From Adiantum capillus-veneris (Eukaryota; Streptophyta; Polypodiopsida; Polypodiales; Pteridaceae): a stretch of DNA of 58,000 nt. The DNA is taken from positions 83,555,838 to 83,613,837 of the forward strand of contig CM043953.1 of assembly GCA_014529385.2 (NCBI GenBank), read 5' to 3'. Numbering within the stretch: the first letter of the stretch is position 1; every line of letters begins with the position of its first letter. The notes beneath the pieces were generated by a model that made no database searches, was not told the DNA's origin, and worked only from the letters and a program-made list of their open reading frames with translations. The position numbers and the translations under genes are program-made. Below are positions 20,661-31,215 of this stretch, piece by piece.

Positions 20661-21707
20661 GTTAATCTTACCCTGTTAGGGCAAAAATCTGTATTTGGTG
20701 TTAATGAAGTGGGGCATATGTGTGGTCTTTATGGTAGAAGGCCTTGTCCAAAAATGATGGATGTAATAAAAAACATGAAAGAAATGTGTACAACTAGATT
20801 TCTTGGTGCTTGCGTCTTCTATCTTATTTGGATAACACATTACGCACATGTAGCATATCCCCTTTATAGGTTGTTGAAAAAGAATCAAAAGTTTCGATGG
20901 GAAGAAGAGCCATGTTGAAAGCTAAAGAATCTACTTCTTTCATCGCCAACCTTGAGAAAGTTAGACTATGCATGTGAAAGACCTGTCATTGTGACAGTGG
21001 AGACGAGTCCTACAGGGATGGGATGGGTAGTAGGGTAAGATGATGATGAAGGAAACAGTTATGTGGTGAGATTTGGAGCCAAGATTTTGAGTTCTCACCA
21101 AAGAAGTTATGCACAAGTAAAAGGGGAACTATGGGGGGTGGTTACAACATTGAGGTGTGATAAGGAGTACTTGATAGGGACATCATTGGTTGTGGAAACT
21201 GATTGTTTGCCTCTTCTTGGAATGATCACAAACTGTTCGACTCCTGATATTGCAATGTTACGATGGATAGCCTACATAAAGTACTTGAATCCTGAGTTCA
21301 ATCATATTGCAGGAGAAGACAATCCAATGGCAGATATGCTATCTAGGGCAAGGTATGAAGATGAAGAGGACATGATTATTGAGGGACATGATGTAGGCAC
21401 AAAGTTTTACACTATTGATCATGCAAAGAGTAGTCATGCATGTTTTGTGTCTTCACTTGAGTCCTTTTCAGAGGAACTTTATGAGGATGAATGGCTCTTG
21501 ATAGGTCGCTACTTAAGTACTCTGCAGAAGCAGGATGATTGGACTGAGCAAGAATTTAAGAGGATAAGAAGAAAAGCATATGGATACTTCTTGAGGGATG
21601 GATACTTACGGAAGCATCCTAAACGAAGAGATGGAACACCATTGCGTGTAGTATGCAATAAGGCTACTCAACAACAAATTAGCAAGGAGTTCCATGAAAG
21701 TCTATAG
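20661..21707 (+). pseudogene. gypsy element 3 RT connection and RNase H
   Basis: The RT thumb/connection is seen near 20800-20910 (RFLGACVFYLIWI, PLYRLLKKNQKFRW). RNase H follows from about 20985: VIVTVETSPTGMGWVV, SHQRSYAQVKGELWGVVTTL, LVVETDCLPLLGM and HIAGEDNPMADMLSR. The final segment 21390-21707 is the spacer and the start of the integrase zinc region (GTPLRVV.. QISKEFHESL). Stops at 20915, about 21036 and 21705 break the frame but its order is normal. RNase H removes the RNA strand during cDNA synthesis. Confidence 0.8.
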
Positions 21708-22908
21708 GCAGGACAACGAGGTGTATGGGCAACATTTGCCAAGGTAAAAGAAAGGTATTTGTGGAAAGGGATGTATAAGGATGTGGCTGAGTTTGTGGAC
21801 TCTTGTGTGACATGCCAAATGTATTCAAATGTATGGCATTGTGATGGACTACATCCTACTTATCCATTAACCATGCATTACAAATGGGTTGTGGACCTGG
21901 TTACAATGCCTTTGGGACTTTGGCAAATGAGGTATTTGGTGCTTGCAAGAGAAGATTTGTCTAATCAAGTTGAAGGGCGTGCGAGGACAAAGAGTACACA
22001 AGCTGTATGTAAATTTCTTCTTGAAAATGTGATATATTTCTATGGGTGTGTGGAAAAGATAACTACAGATAGAGGAGAATTGGATGCTGATAAAGAAAGG
22101 GAATTATTCTCTAGAATGGGCATCAAACTAGATTTAACTTGTGCTTATAACCCAGAGGGAAATGGCAAAAGTGAAAGAGGGCATCCTCTAATAATCAAAG
22201 TGAAAGAGGGAATCCTCCAATAATCAAAGTGAATGAGGGCGTCCTCCAATAATCAAAGCCTTAGCTAAGGCTTCTGAAGGTAAGCTTGGAGAGTGGCCAA
22301 GGTTACTGGCATTTGCATTGTGGGCTGACCGTACAACACATAGTCCAGTCACTAGCTATATGCCTGTTGAATTGATGTATGGTCAAAAACCTACGATGCC
22401 AATTGAAGATGTAGTTATTACATGGAATGTATTGCCATGGGAAGATGGAATGAGTAGAGAAGACCTTCTTGCATTGCACATATGGAAATTAGAAAGAAGG
22501 CATGAAGACATTGAGCTTGCAAAAGCTCGACTAAAGAATGCAAGGTTGAAAAACAAAGACAGATTTGACAAGATGCATAGGCTCAGACCAAAAGACATTG
22601 AAGAAGGTGATTGGGTGTTGGTGTACGATAGTAGCCTTGAAAACCATCACTCTACAAGAAGGAAGCTTGCAAAGAGATGTTTTGGTCCTTATGTTGTCAA
22701 ACATGTGCATGGAAATGCAACTTACACCTTGCGTGAACTGGATGGGACAGAACTGAAAATTCCCATTGCAGGAAAAAGAATTAAAATATTCAAAAGAAGA
22801 GGGGATGCTGATACATTTGATGCACAACCAAGTGAGGAGGATTATGAATCCAACTATATGCAAACTGAGGATGAAAGTGAGAATATGGTGTCTGACCATG
22901 AGTTTTAA
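21708..22908 (+). pseudogene. gypsy element 3 integrase and C-terminus
   Basis: Zinc finger remnant VDSCVTCQMY (CxxC). First catalytic Asp in WVVDLVTMP, second in ITTDRGELDAD, Glu in NPEGNGKSERGH, so the DDE residues are kept. A threefold 29-bp tandem repeat (22173-22259) directly after the Glu motif destroys the frame. It resumes at 22318 with ALWADRTTHSP and MYGQKPTMP. The C-terminal region has EEGDWVLVYD and a beta-rich segment RCFGPYVVKHVHGNATYTLREL, then an acidic tail ending at TAA 22906. No chromodomain follows. The gene would insert the element cDNA. Confidence 0.85.
22173..22259 (+). repeat. three tandem 29-bp units in integrase
   Basis: Units at 22173-22201, 22202-22230 and 22231-22259 differ from one another at only a few bases. 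This is the second 29-bp expansion in the same element. Confidence 0.95.
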
Positions 22909-22950
22909 TGCTCTACAAATGTTGTTGTGGCACATACCGGAGGATGTGCA

Positions 22951-22967
22951 GGTTTAGAGGGGGTGGA
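22951..22967 (+). promoter_or_regulatory. polypurine tract of gypsy element 3
   Basis: GGTTTAGAGGGGGTGGA lies directly before the TGTCGTGC start of the 3' LTR. Confidence 0.8.
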
Positions 22968-24131
22968 TGTCGTGCTGTGGCACGTACATAGTTTGAAATA
23001 AAAACATTCACCTCACTCTTGACACTTCTCAATGTATACAAATCAAAGCAATCATGTACATACTGTGATATATGTTGAAGTGTCTACTGTGTCATTATCA
23101 TGTACATACCTATCCGGGGAGTCGTGGACCTGGATGTGGTGCATTTGCATGCTTTTGCACTTGATAAGATCCTTAATTTGGTTTTACAATGTACATAGTC
23201 CTAGTGTTTCATGGTGGCACACTCATCTCTCCTAAGTGATGCGGGTAAAAACTGCCAAAAATAGCAGCTAATAGACGACGTTACAGGATTTCATGGAAAG
23301 TGACACAAAATGGTATTGATGAAAAATGATGCATATATATGATTTTTATGCTTGTGCAAGTAATCTCACAAATTTAGGGATTTTTCGCATCAAAAATGGC
23401 ATTTTTTGGGTAAAAGATGAGCTGAAAATGACGTAGTTATGGTCCAAAGTGGCAAAATGGCCCAATTATTGACACATCAGCTGGATATTTCGATGGGTAG
23501 GAGAGAGAAGGGGGATTTTCACAAAAAAAAAACCCAGCAATTTTGCTCTAGTGTTGGCTTCCATGGTTGCCCAATCTATAGTCCCGCCTCTTTGCAATCT
23601 TGTATCTGAGCATGTGAGGGAGTGAATTAGGGTTTCCCCTTATCAAAATTTTGTGTGGGATTCACTTTATAAGCTCATAAATCTCTACAAAATAAAAAAA
23701 TTGTCATTGTCAAGGTGGAAGCTCGAGCATTTCTTTCAACTGTTTGATGTTACGACTATGTAATGGGGGCGAAGCTACATGATACCATGAAAGAGGTTTG
23801 GGTTTTGATTGAGAATTGTGCTTGTATGAGCATAAAGGTTTCATGGCTGAAACATTAGTGTTTTTCAATGGTCTTTTTAAGTGAAATTGAATGTGATTTG
23901 GTGATCTTCTCATCATAGTCTCGACTACGAGAACAAGCAGATTCCAAGCATGATAGGAAAGAGGGTTTGTGACTTTGCTGTCACGAACGCTCTTAGATTT
24001 TCTGTCACCCTTAGAAAGAGGGTTGGTGATTCTCCACAAATGCTTTCTCACAAAGTGTTTGTGACTCTCGTTACGAACTCTCACAGCCAGAGATTATGCA
24101 CCTGCCCAGCTAGACCGCACACATTTCGACA
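22968..24131 (+). repeat. 3' LTR of gypsy element 3
   Basis: Partner of 10539-11729, with many small substitutions and indels. Starts TGTCGTGCTGTGG and ends ATTTCGACA. Confidence 0.9.
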
Positions 24132-24601
24132 GCGTACCAAAATCTGTGGGTAGACTCGTGAATCATATATATCTGAGTTCGGGTGTGAGATTCCAAAAAC
24201 ATCCGTTTTTGATAAAAAAGGCAGCATAAACTTGTTGTTGTTGTGTCTTCTATAATTTTGATCATAATTTCAAAAAATAAACATTATCATCGTGTCCACA
24301 ATGTGCCAAAACCCCAACTTAGACTCTTGGATCATATCCATCCGACTCCGTGTGATAGAGATATGAAAAAAATAATGTTTTCAGAGCCAAAAACAATAAA
24401 AACAAGCACGGCAACACCTCTTGTTCCTGTTGCTTCTCTACAAAATTCAGCAATGGATTGCTACACAAGCTCTATACAAGCTAAATATACAAACCTAAGC
24501 TCAGATCTGGCACCGTCAAGCGGGATCCACCTCCGCCGAGTTCTATCGCTTCTGTCTCGTCTGGAAGCCATTGCACACATCGCCAAAGCTCTAATACCAG
24601 T
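24132..24601 (-). mobile_element. copia D leader and primer-binding site
   Basis: Continuation of the copia D host beyond gypsy element 3. GCTCTAATACCA at 24588-24599 is the complement of the iMet tRNA primer site with one change, two bases before an LTR-like TGTGAGTG at 24602. The rest is leader-like sequence without a supported ORF. Confidence 0.6.
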
Positions 24602-24911
24602 TGTGAGTGTACCTATGCATAGATGCGTGTGTGGAAGGTGTGGTGCATGTGGAGAAGGAGAGAAGCACAAGACGGTGTGGATGGAGCAGCTCTAGAAAGT
24701 ATGAGTGAGGAGCTCCATATTCTTTATATGGAAAGAATAAAGGCATATACACACCTGGGCGGGCGGCTGGACATCGGAGGTCCGGCCCCGAGCAAAGGTG
24801 CAGCGCCTTTACCCCAATATGTAAGTGACCTAATGCGTATTCAGAATGTTCTTTTTAGAACATTTGTCCTTCCATTCCATTTACGCCTTAGCACTGAAGT
24901 AGCTAGACACA
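24602..24911 (-). repeat. 5' LTR of copia D (right edge tentative)
   Basis: Starts TGTGAGTGTACC immediately beside the primer-site complement. A candidate ACA end lies at 24911, but no second LTR copy is in the window. It contains a short hairpin, AATGTTCT-TTTT-AGAACATT, at 24845-24864. Confidence 0.4.
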
Positions 24912-25925
24912 TGATGTAGTGCTTGGTAGACTCTAGAAGTCGAGGAGTTGCTAATTTTATTCTCGAGAGGTAAAGAGGATTGTGAGAGATAGCCAAAAGC
25001 ATTTCATTCTCCAATTTTCTCGTTGCTTTCAAAGTACTGTATCGTCTTTCATTTCAACTTTATTTTGTACCGTTTTGTTTGTTTTTGTTTCATGTTTCAT
25101 TTCAGCACTTAGGAGTAGGGTAAGTAGAAACTACCACCATCAAAATTGGGCTAAAAGATTAAGGGGAAAAAGGGTGAAAATCATGTTTAAATTGAAACAA
25201 TCATAACTCTAAAAGTCTAAAAATTTCATGGTAGAGACCTCAAAAGTGATCCAAATTCAAAAGGTTGTGGATCAAGGGCATCAATAGAATCTCTAGAAGC
25301 AATCTAGAAAGTCCGGCCAGTTTTTGTGGAGGAACATGGATTGGGATCCATGACCCTTAGAGACCATTTTTGCAGAGAAGTGATTAGTGACACTGTGCAT
25401 CAGCGGGATATTGCTGTAATCAAGTTTCCTTGAAAGGAAAACTCAAAAATCACATCAAAATTGGTTGATAGGGAAAAAACAGCAATACACGCATTTCCGA
25501 CACAAAATTTGGGGTTTTTTCAACTTTTTGGGATCCAAATAAAAAAACAAGTGAAAATCTGACATCTACATAGTGCAGGCATACTACTAACCAAATTTCA
25601 TGTTCAGAACCGGTGGAACATGGATCACAATCCATGTCCCCCTTGATCATTTTGAGTTGAGATTTGACCAGTAGGTAGCTGATACCATTTGGAACAACTT
25701 TCCCAAAAGAAACAATGTAAAAAAACTGGAGAACGTTGACAGAAAAGCCAAACACAGAAACTAGTCAAAAACCATAGGGCGGATATAAAAACTTGCTTTT
25801 GACTGACAAAAAGTTGTCCAAATCCAAATAAAAGTGATGGAGTAGACGATTGATACTACCAGTGATCAGCATACCAAATTTGGTGTTCAGATCTGATAAA
25901 ACATGGATCACAAACCAATGTATAA
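24912..25925. repeat. non-coding DNA with palindrome-bearing repeats (family B, left part)
   Basis: No supported ORF. Palindromes of the form CATGGAT-(4 bases)-ATCCATG occur at 25335-25352 and 25618-25637 (ACATGGAT/ATCCATGT perfect), with a decayed one at 25901-25920. They are 280-290 bp apart. Sequence between them is similar (blocks such as CCAAATTTGGTGTTCAGATCTG and TTTTTCAACTTTTTGGGATCC variants). The same family reappears at 31633, 32946 and 33218. It resembles the interior of a LARD, but its LTRs were not identified. Confidence 0.55.
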
Positions 25926-26214
25926 TATGCTTTAAATGGACATATTATACGACACCTATCTTTATTCGACCATATTAAACATTGCCACATCAGCAAAACC
26001 ACCATATCGTATAATTTCTTAGAATTTTGACCGAAATATAGCTCTTTATATGCTGTGAAAATGGAATGTTTTCCTCATTCTATTGATCTCTTCTCCCTTA
26101 TCTCATCTACGGGTGAGCTTTACAACATCAAGAAAAATATAAAAAAGCCAATTTAAATTTAGTCATAAGTTTTTAAGTAAAAGTTTTTTTTAAGGCTTTG
26201 GAGTGTTGAGTCTT

Positions 26215-26760
26215 TATCTACTCTGTGTGAAGTATATCTTACACTGAGAGGTAAATTAAGTAAGGTAGTTAATGATTACTTGCCTTGTGTAGAGAAAACT
26301 CACACTTGGAGGTGATTTAAGATAGTTAAAAAGTTAGCAGTTATTTGCTTTGTGTTGAACTATGTTCACACTTAGAGGTAACTTTAGTTAAATAGTTAAA
26401 GTTAAGAGTTACTTATTGTGTGTTGAACTATGTTCACACCTGGAAGTAACTTAGGTTAGATTTATCTAATGATTGTTTGTCATGTGTAGAGTAATACTAA
26501 CACTATAGACAATTAAGGCAGATTAAATAATAATATCTCTCTTTGTGTAGAGGTATTATCACACCTAGAAGAGATTTAGAGAAATAGTGAATTTTGATTG
26601 CTTGCCATGTGTAGAGTTACACTCACACTTGTAGGTAGTTTAGATACATTTTTTGAAGATATCTTGCTTTTTGTAGAGTTTACCCACACTTGGAAGTTAT
26701 TGAGATAGATTAAGCGATTTATTTATCATGATTCAGGTGTAAAGTGAAAGCTCACTCTTG
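26215..26760 (+). repeat. nine-copy about 65-bp tandem array with hairpin motif
   Basis: A TGTGTAGAG-like motif recurs near 26220, 26283, 26349, 26416, 26481, 26542, 26609, 26668 and 26739, each followed 5-10 bases later by its rough complement (CTCACAC type). The motif pair changes together: GAG with CTC in some units, GAA with TTC in two others. The array lies just upstream of the hAT transposase. Confidence 0.8.
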
Positions 26761-26897
26761 AAAAAAATTATTTTTGGTATTTATAATTTAAAGAGGTTGA
26801 TAACATTTACGAATAAAGTAATATAAATGGTATTAGAGTTTAAATTTAGATGTGTATTTAATAATTTGTTCTATTTGAGTTTGTAAACCTTAAGAAG

Positions 26898-28840
26898 ATG
26901 GTGAAAGGATACGAGTAGGACTACATAGATGAATTGGTCAGTGGAAAGACTACATCAAAGTTGAGGTGTAAGACTTGCGGCCATAGTTTTAGAAAAAATG
27001 TTCACAGATAAAAGAACATGTGTTCCAAATTCTTGGAAATGTTTTAGCTTGCAAATACCCCCCAAGAGGTATTGAAGAAAAATTTCCTGAGTGGGCACTA
27101 AGGGCAAAGAGAGCACATCTTGAGGGGAAAAAAAAGGGAGGGCCCAAAATGATGGCTCCATCTATAGCTAGGGACATTGAGATGACACTCGAGAATAATC
27201 AAAATATTCCCTCGACCCCTGCTTTAGGTCAAGGAGGGTGTCATTCATCCTTTGCTAGGGGTTGTAGCTCTACTCCTACTGGAAGCTTTGCTAACATAAG
27301 CCAAAGCGAAGCATGGACTAGAAGAAAACCTACACCAAAACCTATACCAAGTGATCCTACTCTGCATCAGGCATTTGGGAAACAATGGCTACTTTAACTC
27401 CATCTTCAGTGGACACAAGAATTTTTTGCATGTGGAATTCCTTTTAATGTCATTCAAAAGCCTATCTTCAAAGATGATTTAATGAGAACAACGAAGAAGG
27501 GTTTTGTGGTACTTGATTATAATAAGATGCGTACATAATATTTAGATAACGTGAAAACTACATCAGAGAATATTTTAAAGTGCACAACTCTTGATTATGT
27601 GCCACAATATGGATGCACAATTTCTCTAGATGGTTGGAAAAATTGTCAGAATAAACCATTGATTAATGTGACATTGATTTGTCCAAGAGGTTCCATCTTT
27701 CTTGAAGCGATTGATACATCCCTAAAAGAGACAACTAGTGGATATCTTGCTGGTGTATATGAGCGTTCAATCAGAAGAGAAAGGGTACCTAAAAATGTGA
27801 CAACCATTGTCACAGATAATGCATCTAACTACAAAGCAGCTAGAATTTAGCAATTGAAGCAAAGTATCCAGAGACTACATGGGCTCCATTGGCTGCTCAC
27901 ACTTTGAATTTTCTCTTAAAGGACTTTGGGAAAGTTCCTTCTATTAAGCAAACTCTTCTAGATGCAAACCACTTGGTGAAGTTTATAAGAGAGAATTCAT
28001 TTTCTTACGCTTTGTTTAGAACAAAGTCCCCAACCAAGAATTTACAAATTTTTTGTGAGACCCATTTTGGGACAGCATATTACGTTCTCTCTACACTACA
28101 GCAAGTTAAAGCAACCCTTGTTGAAACTATGGCAGATAGAAGATGGGACATTTGGCTTGATAAATATTCCAAGTATGAACCTACTGCTTCTAAATGCTAT
28201 CAGCTTGTAAACTCTCTTGTTTTGTAGAGAAATATAGACAAAATTGTTACTATCACAGAACCCTTCACTCATTTGATATGATTAGTGGACGACGGGTTTA
28301 CTGGTACATGCATGAAGCTTAAAATACAGTACATCTTATGTAGGAAAAGAGAAAGCCATGATGATGTCATTTGTCAAAAGACGATGGGAGCAGCTGCATA
28401 CTCCTTTACATGGAGAAGGTTCTACTTGGATCCCAAGTTCCAGATGCACAAGTAATATTCAAACAATGAAGTGATCAGTGATTTCAAGAAAGTGTGTGCT
28501 CAACTATTAGGCAATGTGGATGGACAGGTGGCATACACAAAAAAGATGGCATATACTAGCAGAGAAGGAATGTTGGGGGATCCTTGGCATATAGATGCTA
28601 TCAAGATGATGAGCGCACTAGTCGGGTGGAAAGAGTACGATGGAGAACAAGTGGAACTTTAACATGTGGTTGTAAGTGTATTGTCTATTGCTGCCTCAAG
28701 TGGTAGCTATGAAAGAAATTGGTCTTCATTTGTGCATACTATTTTTTTTTTTGATTAAGTCCTAAATGAGCTGTGGACTTGATGTATGTATTTTGTAACA
28801 TGCAACTTATGCATAAGCCATCAAAGTTAGACACATGGTG
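26898..28840 (+). pseudogene. hAT-family transposase (BED finger, DUF659 type), decayed
   Basis: From ATG 26898, a BED-type zinc finger is visible (CKTCGHSFRKNVHR, then IKEHVFQILGNVLACKYPP after a 1-base slip near 27007). The core (27551-28227) has TISLDGWKNCQNKPLINVT, IFLEAIDTS, TTIVTDNASNYKAA (Asp positions of the DUF659/RNase H-like core) and APLAAHTLNFLLKDFGKV. The C-terminal part has HVVVSVLSIAASSGSYERNW (hAT dimerisation motif, about 28663-28722) and, after a poly-T tract, DLMYVFCNMQLMHKPSKLDTW up to about 28837. Stops at 26916, 27394, 27537, 27848, 28225 and others break it. The enzyme would cut and paste hAT DNA; this copy cannot. Confidence 0.85.
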
Positions 28841-29426
28841 CTAATATTTTCAGGGGCAGTCCATGGATAATCTCGCTCAAATTGAGCTCTAGTTTGAGGG
28901 GTGAGATTTGGCAGCTTGGAAAATGTTGCCAAAGTGTTTGATGGTGAACTTTGTCCCCAGTCCGCAATGCCAGCATACACTACTCGCTCGCCAAAATATA
29001 GTAGAATATTTTCTAGTGTTTAGATTATTGTGAATGAATTCGTGACTATGTACGGATTTCATTGTCTATAGAAGAGCATTGCAGATCAACAAAATGTTGT
29101 CTGTGAATTGCTGTATTGTTCTAGATGTGTGTTGAAACTCTCTGATTGCAGGCTTGCTTCTATCATGATGACATGCCTGAATCCACTGCTCAAGGTGACC
29201 TCCATTCCAAAGCTTGAAGATCAACATAGGCTTTTTGCTATAACAAACAAGAGCATGGGGCAATATCATGCCACAACGCTAGAAAATTATAAAAGTTGCC
29301 TCCTCTAGCACAATTTGTAATGTTGGCTTGCTTCCTACATGGTTCTTGTAGATCTTTGCCACATAGATAGGATCTTTGAAAAGAGGATGGGCCACTGAAA
29401 CTTGTTTCACATTTGCAAAACGTCCC
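28841..29426. other. region between convergent genes, no supported gene
   Basis: An open minus-strand stretch (29066-29269) and a plus-strand one (28890-29020) exist, but neither shows a recognisable domain. The first may be a decayed extension of the unknown gene at 29427-29967. Confidence 0.4.
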
Positions 29427-29967
29427 TCACCTAATTGGGGTGCTTGCAAGTGAAGGGATAGAATGCTCCCCAAGTAAGTGTAGGACAGGAGGACATGTCA
29501 TATCATCCAGGTGTACATCTAAGGTCTCAACACCTGAAGGAGGAGGTACATCCTCTTTTATCCTTGGTCGTATTGAAGAGGCTTCGATCTTATCCTTGCT
29601 CTTCAATTTTGAATGTAGATGTGCCACAAGCTGCATTTACTCTTTGATTCAAGGTTTGGTTTTGATTTCTGGATGAACCATACTCTCAAAGCTTCTAGTG
29701 ACTTGGCCTAATAATAACTTTATTGTTTAATGAATCACTCCATTAGTGTGCAGAGCTAGGTCAAATGAAAGAGGAAATGCACTACACAACTTCAGCCAGC
29801 ACTCTTCCACAATTTCAATCAAAAAATCTGCGAACTTTGCCTGCAGGGGATCAAATGCCTATCGCAAATGATCGTCTAAAGTTCCATAGAGAGACAAAAC
29901 TAGAGCATCACAAATGATTTTGCGATGCTGACGTGTTAACTTCGTCTCTATCATGACTGAAGCCTGA
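29427..29967 (-). pseudogene. unknown gene, exon after an intron, minus strand
   Basis: On the minus strand an exon seems to begin after TGTATTTTCAG, a good 3' splice site, at about 29967. One frame then runs 540 bp to 29427 with stops only where CAG or CAA codons would be a single C-to-T change away, plus one TGA. It starts MIETKLTRQHRKIICDALVL and includes FADFLIEIVEECWLKLCSAF, an Asp/Pro-rich stretch and HLLGEHSIPSLASTPIR. I do not recognise a domain. It faces the hAT gene, so it may be a second gene of that element or an unrelated fragment. Its first exon would lie at or beyond the tandem array to its right. Confidence 0.4.
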
Positions 29968-30149
29968 AAATACATGAATCAAATACAAGTAAGATAAGTC
30001 TAGAATATATATAAATTTGACATATATAATTGTAAATATTTCTAAACAATAACATTTCATGGACAATAATAACAACTAGTAAAGAAAGATCTAAACATTT
30101 CATGGACAACAGTAACAACCAATAATGAAAAACCTTAAAACATATATAA

Positions 30150-31215
30150 TTCCTCCCTGCAGTGCGACACACTGGTCAGCAACAACCAAAGACAAAAAAC
30201 ATATAATAACAATCTCCTTGCAATGTGACATGGAAGTCAGTAGCTGTTAGGGTTGAAGGATTAATATCACATAACCTCTCTCTATAGTGCGACACGATGG
30301 TCAGCAACAACTAGAGATGAGAAATTTATTAAATCTAATCAACCTGTAGTGCAACATGATGGTCGAAGCATTCAAGATCAAAGGATGTAAAATATCTATT
30401 CCCTCCCTGTAGTGTGACATGGTGGTCAGAAACAACCAGAGACAAAGAATCCATTAAATCCAATCTCCCTATAGTACAACGTGATGGTTAGAAACAACCA
30501 AAAATGATGGATTTAAAAACCCTAAACCGCTCCCTACAGTGGGACATGGTGGTTAACAACAATCAGAGAAGAGAAATTCAATAAATCCAATCTTCTTGCA
30601 TTGTGGTGCAACACGATGGTCAACAACAGTCAAGAATGAAGGATTTGACAACCCTAAACCCCTCCTTGTAGTGTGACACGGTGGTCAGCAACAAATAGAG
30701 ACGAAGAATCTATTAAATCCAATCTTCTTGAAGTGCGACGCGATGTTAACAGTCAAGAACAAAGGATTTGGCAATCCAAAACTCCTCTCTACAGTGTGAC
30801 ACGATGGTCAACAACAGACAAAGATGTATATCTATTTTTTCAAATTGAATCTTCTAGCATTGCGATGCAATGGTCAAAAATAACTAGGAAGACAAGATAT
30901 AAGATAGATAACTCCTCCACGCAGTGCAACTCGGTGGCCAGCAACAACCATGGACGGAAAATCTAACTAGACAACCTAAGCTACTCCTTGCAGTGCGACA
31001 TGGAGGCTAGCAACAGTCAAGGACGAAGCGTCTAAAGTCTAATCCCCCTTGCAGTGTGTCACGAGGATCAACACAATCAAGGACAGGTGTCTAGACCTAC
31101 AGACTAACACTGAGGTGTGAGCAAAGCTCCACAACAACAGTGTTAGCGAAAACAAGATGCAAACTAAAACTAAGGTGCAAGCAAATCTCCACAACAACAG
31201 TGTTAGTAAATAAAA
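30150..31215 (-). repeat. about 17-copy 62-66 bp tandem array
   Basis: Degenerate units share a core like TCCCTGTAGTGCGACACGG followed by TGGTCAGCAACAACC. Starts are near 30154, 30212, 30274, 30340, 30402, 30464, 30529, 30591, 30661, 30723, 30784, 30850, 30914, 30982 and 31045, with two more related units at about 31109 and 31170 (core CTCCACAACAACAGTGTTAG). No encoded protein is apparent. It sits upstream of the minus-strand gene, in the position of a leader or intron. Confidence 0.85.

Larger units (their letters stand above)
10539..24131 (+). mobile_element. Ty3/gypsy element 3 (full-length, split by copia C)
   Basis: LTRs at 10539-11729 and 22968-24131 are highly similar over more than 1.1 kb. 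Gag, protease, RT, RNase H and integrase lie between them on the plus strand. Removing copia C (14359-19542 plus one CTGAA) restores a continuous frame across the junction (FIEDTE joined to YILGLFEQ). The length without the nested copy is about 8.4 kb. The left boundary is slightly ambiguous: GCGTA follows the right LTR (24132-24136) and also occurs at 10521-10525, 13 bp before the left LTR, so the target duplication may be GCGTA with a small edge rearrangement. No chromodomain is seen. Confidence 0.9.

Noticed and set aside
28841-29426. 28471-28662 and neighbouring short ORFs as separate genes
   Set aside because: 28471-28662 is part of the hAT transposase C-terminal half; the others show no domain or continuity.
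30150-31215. CRISPR-like array
   Set aside because: Units are degenerate throughout, not conserved repeats with unique spacers, no cas genes are present, and the context is a eukaryotic transposon landscape.
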